A stretch of 64,000 bases of DNA from Callipepla californica brunnescens (lineage: Eukaryota > Chordata > Aves > Galliformes > Odontophoridae): assembly GCA_023055505.1 (NCBI GenBank), contig JALIRH010000039.1, forward strand, positions 372,001 through 436,000. The letters run 5' to 3'. Positions 28,736 to 60,217 of this stretch are shown piece after piece. How positions within the stretch are numbered: the first letter of the stretch is position 1; each line of letters starts with the position of its first letter. The notes under the pieces are model-generated. The model was given only the letters and a program-made list of their open reading frames with translations. It ran no database searches and was not told the DNA's origin. The position numbers were made by a program, and so were the translations under genes.

Positions 28736-31401
28736 CGCTAATGTGGGTTTTTTCTTGGATCTCCCTTTCCCTTTTTTTCTCCAACTTTTCCCCAGTCAAC
28801 CCAATTTCGACAGGGTGCTTTGTCACACAGCCTAGTATTTCAGAGGTGCTTGAATCTGATTAATTGCTCGATTTGGGTTGTAGAGCCGTGGATGTCTTAC
28901 GTCAGCCTGATGTGCCAAGCTTAGATCAACGTGTTTTTTTCGCTGTGTGAGAGCTCAAAGAGATTTCCACTCTAGTGTCTGTCCTTACGGGAGTGAATTG
29001 TGCATGTACGTGAAAATGATGTGCTGGTGAAAGGCAGTGACTAAGTACTGGCATTCTTACTGTTGCTTTGACCTTTGATTTCTCAACATAAAGCTGCTTT
29101 AAGAACTTAAAGCCCTTTAACCTTTTATTTATTTATTTATTTATTTATTTTTGTTCTCTACTGCTTTCTAGTAGAGATCCAACTAACAGATGGCCAGGTT
29201 TTCTCTGGAGTTAAAGCAGCTGGAAGGAGGCAACCAATCTGAAGATTGAAAATCTGGTGGTAGATCAAAAAACCGTGGAAAATGGCAGAGCCTCACTACT
29301 CTGTTCTCTCCAGAAATTTGTCCTTTCTCTGTATACTCAAAATATCTTCTCTGGAATCACTGAGATGGTTCAAAATAAAACTATATTACTGCTGTAGTAT
29401 AGTGGTGTCCTGTAGGACACTAGTTCTTAAGGGGGATTGCTGTTTTAGAGGCATTTTTATTGATTTTGCCATAGAGGAGTAATATGATGGGCTACGAAGA
29501 AAATGGAAGCAGATAAAGACATTTTGCCAGTCTTGAACAATTTGAGAGCTGAATAAATATAACATCTTTTTCTGCCATGAGTGGCTTTTTTGGTTCTGAG
29601 TGCAAAATGTCTACCATCCCAAGTTCTCTTTAGATTTAGTGCCAGTTGGTGGGGGAGAAAAAACACAGAACCACAGAACAGTACAGAAGAAAAGTGCTTG
29701 CATACTTGAAGCTGATGTTGTTCCTTTCTTCTTACCTCTGTGCAGGTGGGAAAGAAAAGAAAGAATATCTCTCTGTTTTCTGCCCTTCAAGCCAAGGCAG
29801 AACATCACATCTGTGATAATGTAGTATTGATTAAAACATCCAGTGCAGATTACAAATCATGTGAAAGGAAGAACATGCTTTCCTGTTGTTCAGTGGTTAC
29901 GTTCCATTCCCTGTCTTCTAGGGAATGTTTTTTCAGGAAGGAATAAATGCATACTATAGATGTTAGCGTGGCTGACTCAGAATGAAAGTAGCTTATAACC
30001 TTTATGGTAATCTGCTAGAACAGAAAGCTCATCAGAGACTGCTGGAAGGAGCTGTCAGCTGTGGGCAGCACCTTCAGCAAGGAGAGGGACCTCTGGTAGC
30101 TGTGGTAGAAAATAATCCAGTAGCAGCAGTGTGTACGTTACCCAATTTTCTGCTTGTGACTTTGTATTACAAGCTCTGAGCCTGAACAACTTCCTGTCCT
30201 AAGAACTACTGAATTTAAAATTTGTGTTGATTCCCACTCTTAACTTCCTTTCTCATTCACGTAGTGTAGTGCTTCTAGAAGCTCTTGTAAGAATCCTCTG
30301 TGAGTCTGTCAGAACCAGTGTGTGGAGTTGATACTGAGATCATTAGAGTGAATGGATTCATTCGTGAGCTACTTCAAGTCCTAACATCATCCTCAGTAAA
30401 ACTCAACAAATCATATGTTGAGCACTATTTTCTACGTAAGTCAAAAGCCTGAAATGCTGAAGTTTACATTGGAATTCATTGGTTTATAGTTCTGTGTGGT
30501 TTTAAAGTCTACGGAGGGGTAAAGGTGCACACATGCACATCCTGTGCACACAACAAGAAGCTGGGATGACTCACCTCTTGTTTCTACTTAATGCAGCTGT
30601 TAAAAAGAGCTGTCCTAACTGCTGCTCTGTTTTGAAATGGTAACTGCCAGAGGCACACCTTGTTCTTGTTGGTCTTTAGGAGCTATTGGAACACAACTGA
30701 GATCCAAAGGCAAATGAAGCACAAAGTGTAGGACAAGAAAAACTTAAGAAAATCCTGTATTTACTGGCACTTGGTGTAGCATTGTCATTTCTGGGATCCT
30801 GGATACATTTTGACTGTGAGACAGGGCTGAAGGGAACTAAAGGAGCAGAATGGATTTTCATCCCTCTGTAACATTTCCTTTGGAAATGAGAGGTGAGCAA
30901 GACATATGTGTACTCTGCAGGATATTGTAGAAGAGCATTTCCTAGTGTAGGCTTATTCTATCAGTATGGTCAGGTTCTTTCTTTATGGGTCCCTGTTTTC
31001 AAGTGAAGAATTTTTATTACCACTTTGTTATTGTTATAACTTCTTAATTTCTGAGTGTATTTTTTACATTAAGAGGTAGCTATGCAGTTGCAGATACTCT
31101 TGCTAGAAAATATTTATATGTTTTTAGCACAATTATTGTCTGACTTGTGCAGTAACTGTGATTTGCTCTGGTAATAGGTAATCTGTTCTTAAATAATTGA
31201 TTCTTTTATGCAAGATCTTCTTGTTTTGTGGGTTGTTTTTTTTAATACATAAATAATTTGCTGCCTAGAAGAGGTGTAATAGGTTTAAGCACTTCTTACT
31301 TTTTGTAAGCTGAGTTTTGTTTTATGTTTTGTTGATGCTGGAAAGAAGCAAGCTGTTGTCCTTACTGTACAAATGGATAAGGAATAGTATTTTCTCTGCA
31401 G
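28736..31401. other. Intergenic interval downstream of MAGOH promoter, no gene recognised
   Basis: AT-rich. Contains a TTTA tetranucleotide run (29,123-29,150) and an open block ending at a strong donor CTAC|GTAAGT near 30,440. A plus-strand ORF of 68 codons at 29,740-29,946 follows a CTGTGCAG acceptor-like site. None of these shows a known domain. Confidence 0.4.
29123..29150 (+). repeat. (TTTA)n microsatellite
   Basis: Near-perfect tetranucleotide repeat of about seven units. Confidence 0.9.
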
Positions 31402-32986
31402 CTACTGCTTCAGCTCATCATTGACCATTTGTCTGACTTCAGTCTTAATCCAGCAGTATTTGAGATAATTAAGGAGCTAAAAAAGGCTGACTTGAACGTG
31501 CTCATCAGATTGGAGGTGCTAACCAAGTGAGTGTCTGCAGGAAAGGCTCAATTTTAGGGTGCTGGTAGATAAGGCAGTCATCTTTGTTCTCCCTGTCTTG
31601 CCATAGTAGTGTAACGTGGTGGCTTGAGAGGTTGCCTGTCTTTTTATCAGAAATTGCCACGCACTTCTTTGCACTTCTCTTGCTGAACACAGTGAATGCC
31701 AGCACAATGATTATATGTGAGTGCAATTCTCGAACTGCCACATATTTTTTTGCTTTATATTGAGTAACAGAACTAACGGTCGCGTGCCAAAGCTGTCATG
31801 AATTCAAGTGTTAAAGTAGTTATCCTGTGTGTATTTTTTAGTTGCTTGCATTTCTCCTGTCAGCAGCACCTGTGTGTGAACTGTGAGGTTAAAATTTGTT
31901 CTTAGAAGATTAACAAATCTTCTGAATGAGTGCCAGCTGTGCCATTCCCCTCCCATTGCTCATGTCCAGCTGCCTTTCGTTTCTAGTTGCCAGTCGTCTT
32001 ACTCACACGGCACATTCTTTTAGTCCCTCTCTCAATCCTTCTGGAAGGGCATGTTTTTTGTTTGTTTCTTAAGTAAGAGAAAGATAATAACAATGAGAAG
32101 AAGAGATACTTGCTGCACAGATAAGGGTAAGTAGACAAAACTGACATTACATAAGATTGGTGTTAGCCAGCAAAATTACTGTTTGATTTGGAAAAGATAA
32201 CGTACTTTGAGCTAGGGCTTCTTTACAGCCGAGAAGAGCAAGAGATGCCCAGAATCTTCTTCAGCAGGTCATTGGAAACCACGTTGCTTAATCTTTTGAG
32301 GAAAAAACAGTAGCTAGTACTGGGTGGATATGGTCTGATGTTTCTGATGCTCTTTGGATTTGATGATGTAAACATTTTGATAATCATGACGTGTTGGTTT
32401 TTCTTAAAGGAGAAAATATTAATCAGAATAGGGCTGCAGCTTTCTGATGTGCAGAAGCAGCTGGTGGTGCTCCATTTCTCTTGTTGTTACGAAGGTAGAG
32501 TGTGCTCTAGAAAGGAGGCATTAATTGTATGACGATATGTTCCCAGACTTTATGTCACCAATAGCTATTGATGCTTTTGTAAGATTTATTTATATGTTAT
32601 GTTGTCTCTGTTAGGATTTTGCCTTGAATTGACTCCCTGAAATTCAAAGCTTCCTAAGGCTCTGCTTTAGGATTTAGGGTTAAACTGAGCCTTGTGTAGG
32701 CTGCTGTGTGGGTAGCAGTGTACAGGTCCCTCAGGAGAGAGGGAGGTAACTGTCAAATAATTGCATAAGCCATTATTAAGCTTACTGAAAATTCATCTGT
32801 GTGTTTAAAAAAAAACTATACTCCAGCAAAAAGGCAATGCCATGCTGTCATCTGTAAAAATTCAGTGTGTTGGAAGAGGAATTGTGGTTGTCCTCTGTTG
32901 TATTGTTTTTGCTCAGTGCAGCTACTCAGCAACATGTCATTGCTTCTGAATTGTTGGCTTTTTGTTTTCAAATATTTCTGCAATTA

Positions 32987-33050
<64 letters not shown>

Positions 33051-35364
33051 ATTGCCATGAGACTTGCCAGGACATTGTAACGTGGGAGTTAAGAAGGCAT
33101 GCAGTTTCTAGGGCGTTCTCTATTAAGTCTTCTCTCAGTCTGTGCCTGCAGTCCAGGTGAGGCTTGCACAATCACACTGATGGCTGTTAAAGAATGGAAC
33201 TTTGCCCTGTCCCCATTAAGCATCACCTGTCTGTCTTTTAGGCTCTGTAGGGGCAGATCTATAACTGCATATTATTGCCACCTGTGCTGCTGCTCTCAGC
33301 TGCTGTGGTCGGGCTCCATAGCAGCTAAGCTTTCAAATAAAACACCAACAAATAAGCAGTGATTTGTAGAGTATTATAGGAGCAGCTGAAGGCCTGTTCC
33401 CTGTGGATCAGAGTTTTCTCTGTAAAATACTTAAAAAAAAATATATATATAGTTTTAGCAGCTTTTCTAGGTCTGTGCTTATTCATCAGTCTTTTATAGT
33501 TCCCTCTCTGAATTATCCCCTGAATATAATATTTCTGTGATGATCTTTGCAGTATTTCACCTAGAGGTGAAACTTTTAATCCCATGCATGAGTTTCACGA
33601 AGTTCAAGGTCTCTTAGTTTGTCAACCCCTTTATTTCTTGTTGGTAATTTCGGATTGCTTTGGTTTCTCTTGGGGCTGCTATCAGTTGTCTCTGAGTGAA
33701 GTCAGCTACAATTTTGAAATGGATTTCTGAATTAGAATGAATTTTTTTTGTAAATAGATATCTACATCACATGATTTTGGCCTATGACAGGTAAACATCA
33801 GAGATCAATGGGGGGGAATTTCTGCAGTCTTTACTGTCTTTTGCTCAGGCTTTTGAGTCACAGATGTTGTGGAGGGAAGTGAGATGTGTCAGGCCAAGCA
33901 TTAAGCTTAACAATTGGGGTAGGCTCTCAGTTTATTTGCCTCGAGTAAAATAACCATTTTGAACACAATTACAGAAAATGTTATTGCTGAGCTCTTTGCT
34001 AGCCCTGTTTTCCAGTAGTGTTTTGGCAGAGCCAGATGGGATGAGAGTGCCAGAGTAATCTAGGATGCTTATGAGAGGTTCCTCCTCCAGCTTTCTTCTG
34101 TCTGGTCTTACATCTGCTTCAATTGAGCTACACAGCCTGTACCATGAGTTCTTTTCTTCCTCCCATGTTTTAATTGAGAGAGGCTACAAATGCCCAAGCT
34201 ATGAATTAGATTTGTGATCTGTTTATTTTTTCCTTTCTTCCTCATCACCTCCCAGAGCCTCAGCAACTGGAAGATTTCTGGCAAGGGCTCTGGAATATGG
34301 CAGTTGATCCCTTTCTGAAATAGTGTAGCTGAAAGTACATGGTCATACGCTGTAATGAAGGACAGCATTATCATTGGGTGCTTCTGTCACAGTGTCTGTT
34401 ATTTATATGTGGGTCTACAGGTGGGACCACGTCCTGTCCTTGCACTGGGATGCATTCATGGCTGTGTGTATCTGTTATTTAGAGTCTCTATCTGGGCTAG
34501 TTGAAACTATGTAAGGACTGCTTCTGTAAACTGACAGCACAACTGAAGGGAAAAGGCAGAATATTCTGCTTTTAGTGCTTGTTCAGATGTAAGTGGTGGT
34601 ACTTACAGCTACAAATGAGCACCAGTATCTTTGTCCTGGACTGGCATGATAGCTAAGGCAAAGGAACAGCCTTAACTGTCACATGGGGCTAAGAGTCAAA
34701 GCCTTGTGTTTTTCTCTCCTTGTCTGCAAAGCCAGAGCAGGCACTCATGATGACAGTCAGTGGTTTTTATTGAGTAGCTCTTGAATGACCAGAAGGACAC
34801 ACAAAAAACTATGTTTTTTAGACCTCATTTATAAATGTCACTTATTAGCACACAGGTTCTGGTGTGGTAGGGATTTGAACCTGAAACATTGTCTCTAACT
34901 TCGTGTCTCCTTGTCAGAGGAGGCAGGCAACCTGTCTGGGGGGACAAAGAAATGGAAAGTGATGCTATTCCTACTTTTGTATGGGGACTTCAGCTGCTGA
35001 GAGGAATACCAGTTTTTTCACACTTGCCTCATAGCTGAAAGGAGTTCAGCTGTGAACTCCCACTTTTGCCTTTTATGGATTTTTAATGCCATCTTTTCTT
35101 CAGGGCTGAGGAGCTCTGGGATTGCACTGAGCTTAGCTAACTGTGCTTGGAGTTCTTGAAGAATCAGATTTTAAAGTGGGCACCTCAGCTACAGTTACCA
35201 TTCGTCCTTGGCTGTCTTACATGAGCATTAATAAATGTGTATTTTTACAGGTCAGCACTCTCATGAATACTAAAGAAAACACATGCAGCTTTCTTGGTGA
35301 AGAAGTGGACAGACATGAGGATGAAGTTGTGGGTCAGCAGTATCTGACAGGCTTGCCTGTTGAG
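31402..35364 (+). other. Second group of plus-strand exon-like blocks between MAGOH and LRP8
   Basis: No family recognised. Blocks with good splice signals: 31,402-31,526 (acceptor TTTTCTCTGCAG, donor CAA|GTGAGT, helix-like LLLQLIIDHLSDFSLNPAVF followed by EIIKELKKADL); 32,229-32,313 (in phase with it, ends LETTLLNLLRKKQ then stop); 32,410-32,494 (donor GAAG|GTAGAG); 34,256-34,323 (strong pyrimidine tract, phase matches the previous block, ends EDFWQGLWNMAVDPFLK then stop); 35,251-35,364 (phase 0 both ends). They may belong to one gene with alternative ends, to more than one, or to none. Confidence 0.25.
32992..33047. repeat. (AT)n microsatellite, about 28 units
   Basis: Uninterrupted alternating AT for 56 bases. 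It accounts for the Tyr-Ile run in the overlapping ORF at 32,867-33,160, which is therefore not a gene. Confidence 0.95.
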
Positions 35365-36970
35365 GTATGGAATGTTTCTCCATCGTATTGTTGTGTATTA
35401 GTAGCCATTTAGATTTTTTTTTAATTGATAGTGTAATGTTCTTTCAACAAATGAATGAAGCAAGCTACAGTGATGGCCAGCGTGGTACAATGAGTTGGCA
35501 CCTCAGTCTCGTGTGTTCTGGGTTTCTCAAGTTTAGAAGGCATTATGCAGTCTGCAGTAGTGGCAGTAATTCATATTTACTTTGCAGAACTTGTGGAAAA
35601 TTAGGTTTGTTTTATCAGAGGCTGCTGTTGTCCAACACCACCAATTAGCAGCTGGGCTCGTGCCTGGTGTTGGAGATCTGTAAAACAGAAGGCTTATAAA
35701 GGATGCTTGCAGTGTTCCTTTATGTTAGTGCTAAGATTTGCTTTTAAAACAGCGTCTTGTTTGGGGACTCATTAAATGTACAGTAATTGTTACTATATTA
35801 CTCTCCTAAAATTTTTAGTTGAAATGTTTTAAAGTAACCTTAAGTCATTCAATTGAAGATACACACTACTTCTGAAGGCTTAGCAGTAGTTAGGATGGAT
35901 TAGGATGGAACAAAACAGTCTGCTTCTTTATAGTTGACTGCAACCTGTCTTCGTTGTTCATGTCATGATGCTGTAGGTGCTGGAGCAGTGAAACTGCAAA
36001 AAGAAACAGCCCAAGCATACAACAGGCCCCTAAGCTCCACTTTCATTTCTAGCAGCTGAGAGTTAAGGAGAAGGCAGACCAAAATGTGGAACAGTCCCAG
36101 GTCTGAGAGACAGCATTTCAACAACTGAAATGTAATTAGTTCAGTAGGCTCAGATAAAAAAGATTTAATCTTTCTATAGAAACAGTGCACTGTTTTACAA
36201 ATGTATTCATTTGGTTTCCAGTAATCCTTATTCATGTAAGTACAGCACGTGTTACACAGCAGACCCCTCCCTGCCCCTCCCTGCTCCTTTTGTCCATACC
36301 GAAAACTGAAACACAAAAGGCACCAAGCAAGAACTTACTTTAACAGAACTTCAACGTGACAAGACAGAGCAGAGGTGATTACAGTGTTAAATATCATCCT
36401 AACAACCGGAACCCTTACTTAAAATAATGTCTTAAAAAACAAAACAAGTGTTTAGTTGAAATCAACACTGCACACTGAGTTCATTTACAAAATCCCGCAG
36501 CCTTTTTTACATGGTTTATACAGGTTTGTGTGCATGTGCTCTTAGAAAAGTATCAAAACTGTAGAACTTCCAAATGTATTTACATGTCTGTTAGTTACAG
36601 CGTGACCACGTACAGCCTTCTCAGTTTTTCTTCATGCACACAGTGCATGAGTTTGCTGACACAGAGCTTCATACCGTAGGGAACAGTAACTGGCTATCTC
36701 AACCACTTCTTTGCTGCCTTAAAATCTAGAATTTGAACAGAAGGGTGCTTGATTATTTGGGTGTTGCATACAGAGGCTGTGAAGGGGGTGTAATATGAGT
36801 GTATGTAGTGTTGTGCTACACTAGGTCTTCAGGCACCTTGTTCCTTTCTTAGTCAAGAACTGAAGTCCAACTCATGTTAACCTGTGATTTTTCTTTCCTA
36901 AAAGGAATGTGTGCATTCAGGGTTGGAGAAGAGGAAAGTGAGAAAAGGATAGAATAAGGATGAGCTGCTT

Positions 36971-37123
36971 CTACTTATCGTATACAAAAGCTGTGATTTC
37001 CTCAGCTTCCTGCAGACTGAACATGTGGAGGTCAGTAAGTACATCCCCTTCCTGGGAATCTCGGAGCATGAGATGAGAAAAAAGCAAAACAACCACAAAA
37101 AGAACAACACAGCGGAGCTGCAT
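36971..37123 (-). other. 50-codon ORF with signal-peptide-like N-terminus
   Basis: Minus-strand ORF opening with MQLRCVVLFVVVLLFSHLML, a basic residue followed by a strongly hydrophobic stretch, then an acidic, polar tail ending in EITAFVYDK and a TAG stop. The start context is GGCATGC, with G at -3 and C at +4, and is moderate. It lies about 1.9 kb beyond the LRP8 stop on the same strand, so it could be part of a long LRP8 3-prime untranslated region. Coding status is unproven. Confidence 0.2.
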
Positions 37124-38473
37124 TGCCACCCTGTGCTCACAGCAGCAAGAGAAGGAAGGGGAAGGAAGTGGACAGTTCTCTCTGGTGGATGGAACAGTTG
37201 AAAAACACCAGCTGGGAGAAGACCTCATCTTTGACTGGATGCCTTTGAGGTGGAGGATCAGCAGCTGCTGTGGTTTGATAGGAAACTCTGTGAACCTGAG
37301 TGCAGAGTCTGACTTCCATTTCAGTGCACAAACCTCAGATGAGCTACTGGAAATCAGAGGTGGGAGCAGGAAATGTAGCTGTGTAGGAAAGGGAAGCTAG
37401 AATAGTGAGAGAGGTTGTTTTTGGTTTCTCCTTCCTAATGCAGTGTCCTGGAAGCCCAGGCTAGTACAGAAGTGATATTCTTCAGCAGGAAGAGCCTGTT
37501 TTTTAAAAAATACATCTTTCTGCTGTCAAAGGAATAAATATAAGAGCACCTGGACTCCTTAGGTGCATATTTAGACTCCTCTATTGTCTTATGGGGAGAT
37601 GGTAACACTGTGCTATTGAGGTCTGCAGGAGAGAGAAACAAACTTCGGGAACCGTAGAGAATGAAAGGCAGTTACTAACAGACCAGAGTGCTTTCAACTT
37701 CTTTTTCCTGTAATGTTTTTAGTTTTTTTTCAGATACCTTTGAATTCCAGGAATCAGCTATTGATACAGCTGTGAATTTTGAACCTCGTCTTGTGCTCTG
37801 TGTTATGTCAGACCTACCACAGCTGCTGCACTTCGATGAATTCTACGTATGGTGAACCAAGACACTGCTCCACAGTATCTCCTAAACTGAGACTCTTAAT
37901 GAAGAAGAGAGCGGGGGGAAAGGATCTAGAAGGTAAGAGATTACCTTTGGTTATTGTGGGATTGTTTCCTGGTGAGCCTTCTTGAGAGTGCTCACTTCAG
38001 GTATCTGAAAGAATGTCTCAAACTTTTTTTTCTGCTAATTCGAAATGAATGGGAGAGGTACAAAATGCCTATGGGGAGAAACATTTACAGTGAGAAGAAA
38101 ATGGAAAAAAATATGCTAAATCAGATTGGTACCAACCTGCAGTAAGCAACAGTACAAAGTGAAAAATGTAGTTGTCCTGCCTGAAGTGCTGTTGGCAACA
38201 GCTCTGCAGCTCAGAGCAGTGTGAAGCTGGCTCAACTGGAAAAGGTGAAAGCAACCCTTGGAAGCCACTTAGGGAAACAGAAGCCCTGTTTGCTATGGCT
38301 GTCACTTATCAGCTATCTTACAGTACAGCTGTTTCTTACTTTGTGTCTTTATAGATTTGAAAGCAAACTTGAAACACCTAGTAAAAATTCAATTATCCCT
38401 AATTTTCATAAACATAGCCCAGTAGTTTTAAAATATATGTATATATTTATATATATGTATATATTTATATGCC

Positions 38474-38504
38474 TATATATCTATCTAGACTAGATAGATA
38501 TATA
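38474..38504. repeat. Perfect 15-bp inverted repeat
   Basis: Left arm TATATATCTATCTAG (38,474-38,488), one-base centre, and a right arm that is its exact reverse complement (38,490-38,504). It sits in AT-rich sequence within the presumed LRP8 3-prime region. Confidence 0.9.
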
Positions 38505-38633
38505 CACAGATAATCTATGCACAGCAAGCCAAACATACAAAAAATAAATACTCTCACTCCTCTACTATATTTACAGATCAGATCTTATAATCCAGATTTT
38601 GTTAATAAATATTTCTAAACGGCCTGTACAGGA

Positions 38634-38639
38634 TTTATT
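38634..38639 (-). terminator. LRP8: Candidate LRP8 polyadenylation signal
   Basis: Minus-strand AATAAA about 355 nt after the LRP8 stop. It may be a proximal site; more distal sites are possible. Confidence 0.35.
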
Positions 38640-38993
38640 TTACTTATGTTGATGGATAGCCACAAAGCATATTCAGTATATTTACAAAATATCTATAAAT
38701 ATAGTCTTAAAATAAAGCAGTTGCTACTGAACTGTCAGCCTGGCTGGTTATGTACATTGAGTTAGTAGCTCAGCAGTTGCTTATTGACTATCACAAATGG
38801 GTAGTGCAACAAGTTAAAGTGTGTATAAAAGATTATACATACAAAACTCTCACATCCTTTGGATGTTTGCAGTTCATTATAACTCTGTGGTTACCCTTCT
38901 GCAACATAAATAACGAGTCAAACAAAGAAGCAGGTTCTGTGATCCAAAAGAAAACTTGTTGGGTGTGTTGTGGCTGGAGCAGCAGCTTTGTCC

Positions 38994-58295
<19,302 letters not shown>

Positions 58296-59613
58296 CTTTG
58301 GAATAAAAACAAACAGGTGAGCTGTGAGGTCCCCCATCTACCCCTTGCCACCACACTGGTTTTAGCACATGATGTGTATCAGAGTCAGGGGAAGAGCACA
58401 AATGGCTACCCTAACCTAAAGTGCCTTCCCAATGGTAAACTACATGGTAAGGAAGAGGTAAGGACACCTCCACAGCTGTGATATGGAGCACTCCCTGCCC
58501 CCAGCGCTGCCCAGGAATGAGCTGGCCCAGGCTGGGAGCCCAGCTCAGACTCCCCCACTGCCTCTCTGGGCCACGGACAGCCCTGCAGCAGAACGGGCAG
58601 CAGGTAAAATGGGGGTAACTGCAGCACTGCCCTGGTGCTGGGGCTCCCTGGTGTATAGGGAGGTACAGGGAGGGCTGGAGGAGCAATGGTGGGCAGTGGG
58701 GGCTCACACAGCACTGAGCTTTGCTCCATGCTGACATTAGCAGCTTCCTGGCTTTCATCAGCATGGAATCAGGTTTGAGGATTTCACAGCGTGCCTGGTT
58801 TTGGACATATTAAGTGGGATGTGTAGGGTAAATATTTAGTGAGGCGAGCATCAATTTAGATGCAATCTGCCAGTAAGGCCCTTTACAACACACTGAATGC
58901 CTTCCTTGGAAATCACAACTCAACATTAACACACAAATGAGACATTTGTCAGATATGAAGCTGAGTGCTGTGCTCTTGCTTGCAAGCCTGACGGACAGCT
59001 GCACCATAGAAGCCTCCTAAAATTAAGATTTCAGGTACTCCAACAATATGCACTTGGCAGTCACTTTGTCTCATCAAGTTATGGGGGAACCAAGACTCTG
59101 AAATAAATTTGCTCTAAGTGCTTTTAATTAAAGCTAATTTAGTCAGTTATTTAAAAAAAAATCAAGCTGAATATATCTCTACATCTGCCCTTTTGGGCAC
59201 ATATAGAAAAGTTATGCATTTTATAAATTACAATAAATATATATAAATAAATTACAATAAATTAAATACTTTTCCTAATTGCACTTGGGAGCCTTTTTGC
59301 CTTCAGTAGCTCCAAGCCCAAGCTCCATCCAACAGGGATAAATGTTAAAGAGAATCTCTGCTGCGTGCCCAACTTTCCATCAATAACTATATGCAGTGAC
59401 ATGTGGTCACCAAAGGAGCAGCCAATGTTACCACCAGGTACTGCCTGCTGCAGGAAGCAACCACTGGGTGGCTTGAAACATATGCAGTACCCCATGCTAC
59501 CGCCCGAAACACCATTCTAGGTCTCGAGATTCCATGTATATACTTGTATATATATGTTGTGTGTGTGTATATCTAATGCATGTTAATAATTGTTCTTCTG
59601 TATGTATCAAGCA

Positions 59614-60217
59614 TGATGTAACGATGTGGAATAAGGGGTGGAATGTCATGGTTTTATGATTTTTGGTACTGGTATTCCACATCATAACATCATGTATTGC
59701 ATTAGGAGTTAAAGAGCTAATACTCCAGCTCCATAGATCATTGATAATTCCAGGTATACCTGTCTCAGAAGAGAAGAAGCACTACATTCCCCAGAGGACT
59801 TTGCGATGCTTTGTATTTTTACGTGTTTTCCGCTCAGAGGGAACAGATAAAAACCCTCAGCGGTCACGGGACACTCTCTTTCCTTCGGGATCGACTCAGC
59901 AGTGGGTGCTCGCTGCTGTATCGCCTTCAGCGTTAGCGTAAGGCCTTCGGTTTATCGGACACTCTCTCTTGCTCATTTTATTTGATTCATTAGCCTCAAT
60001 TCCAATTATATTGTATTATATTGTGTTATTTTACTTTCTGATATCTTATTTAGTAAATTAGCTTTCCTCCTCAGATCGTTGCCGCTGTTTTGTTTCTAGG
60101 CCCATCTCCCTTTTCCCTTTTCCCTTTTTCCTTCCCCTTTCCTGGGGCGTGGGTCCGTGGGTCCCCCACACCAATCGTCGCGGAACCGGGCCGATCCAGC
60201 CCGGTAAACCGTTGACA
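59614..60217 (+). mobile_element. Endogenous retrovirus solo LTR (avian), antisense to LRP8
   Basis: Moderately GC-rich block of about 600 bp, unlike its AT-rich flanks. It holds an imperfect 21-bp inverted repeat near its left end, a TATA-like gataaaaaccc at about 59,845, a distinctive U5-like 3-prime part with CpG sites, and an end in ...GTTGACA. TGTCATGG at 59,644 is an alternative left edge. The wording of the 3-prime half resembles chicken ERV LTRs I have seen. No internal viral genes are present, and no clear target duplication was found, so edges are approximate. Confidence 0.55.

Larger units (their letters stand above)
37124..38993 (-). other. LRP8: LRP8 3-prime flank / possible 3-prime untranslated region
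   Basis: About 1.9 kb downstream of the LRP8 stop, strongly AT-rich between 38.4 and 38.7 kb. Vertebrate LRP8 transcripts have long 3-prime untranslated regions, so much of this may be transcribed. Contains a perfect inverted repeat at 38,474-38,504 and a candidate poly(A) signal at 38,634. Confidence 0.5.

Noticed and set aside
32867..33160. ORF with a long Tyr-Ile run
   Set aside because: The run is the translation of the (AT)n microsatellite.
35963..36316. 117-codon minus-strand ORF between the candidate locus and LRP8
   Set aside because: Cysteine and aromatic residues gave a protein-like look, but there is no repeat of cysteine spacing, no splice context and no family resemblance.
59614..60217. 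Clean target-site duplication flanking the first LTR
   Set aside because: The bases next to either possible left edge do not match those after GTTGACA, so I do not claim a duplication or exact borders.
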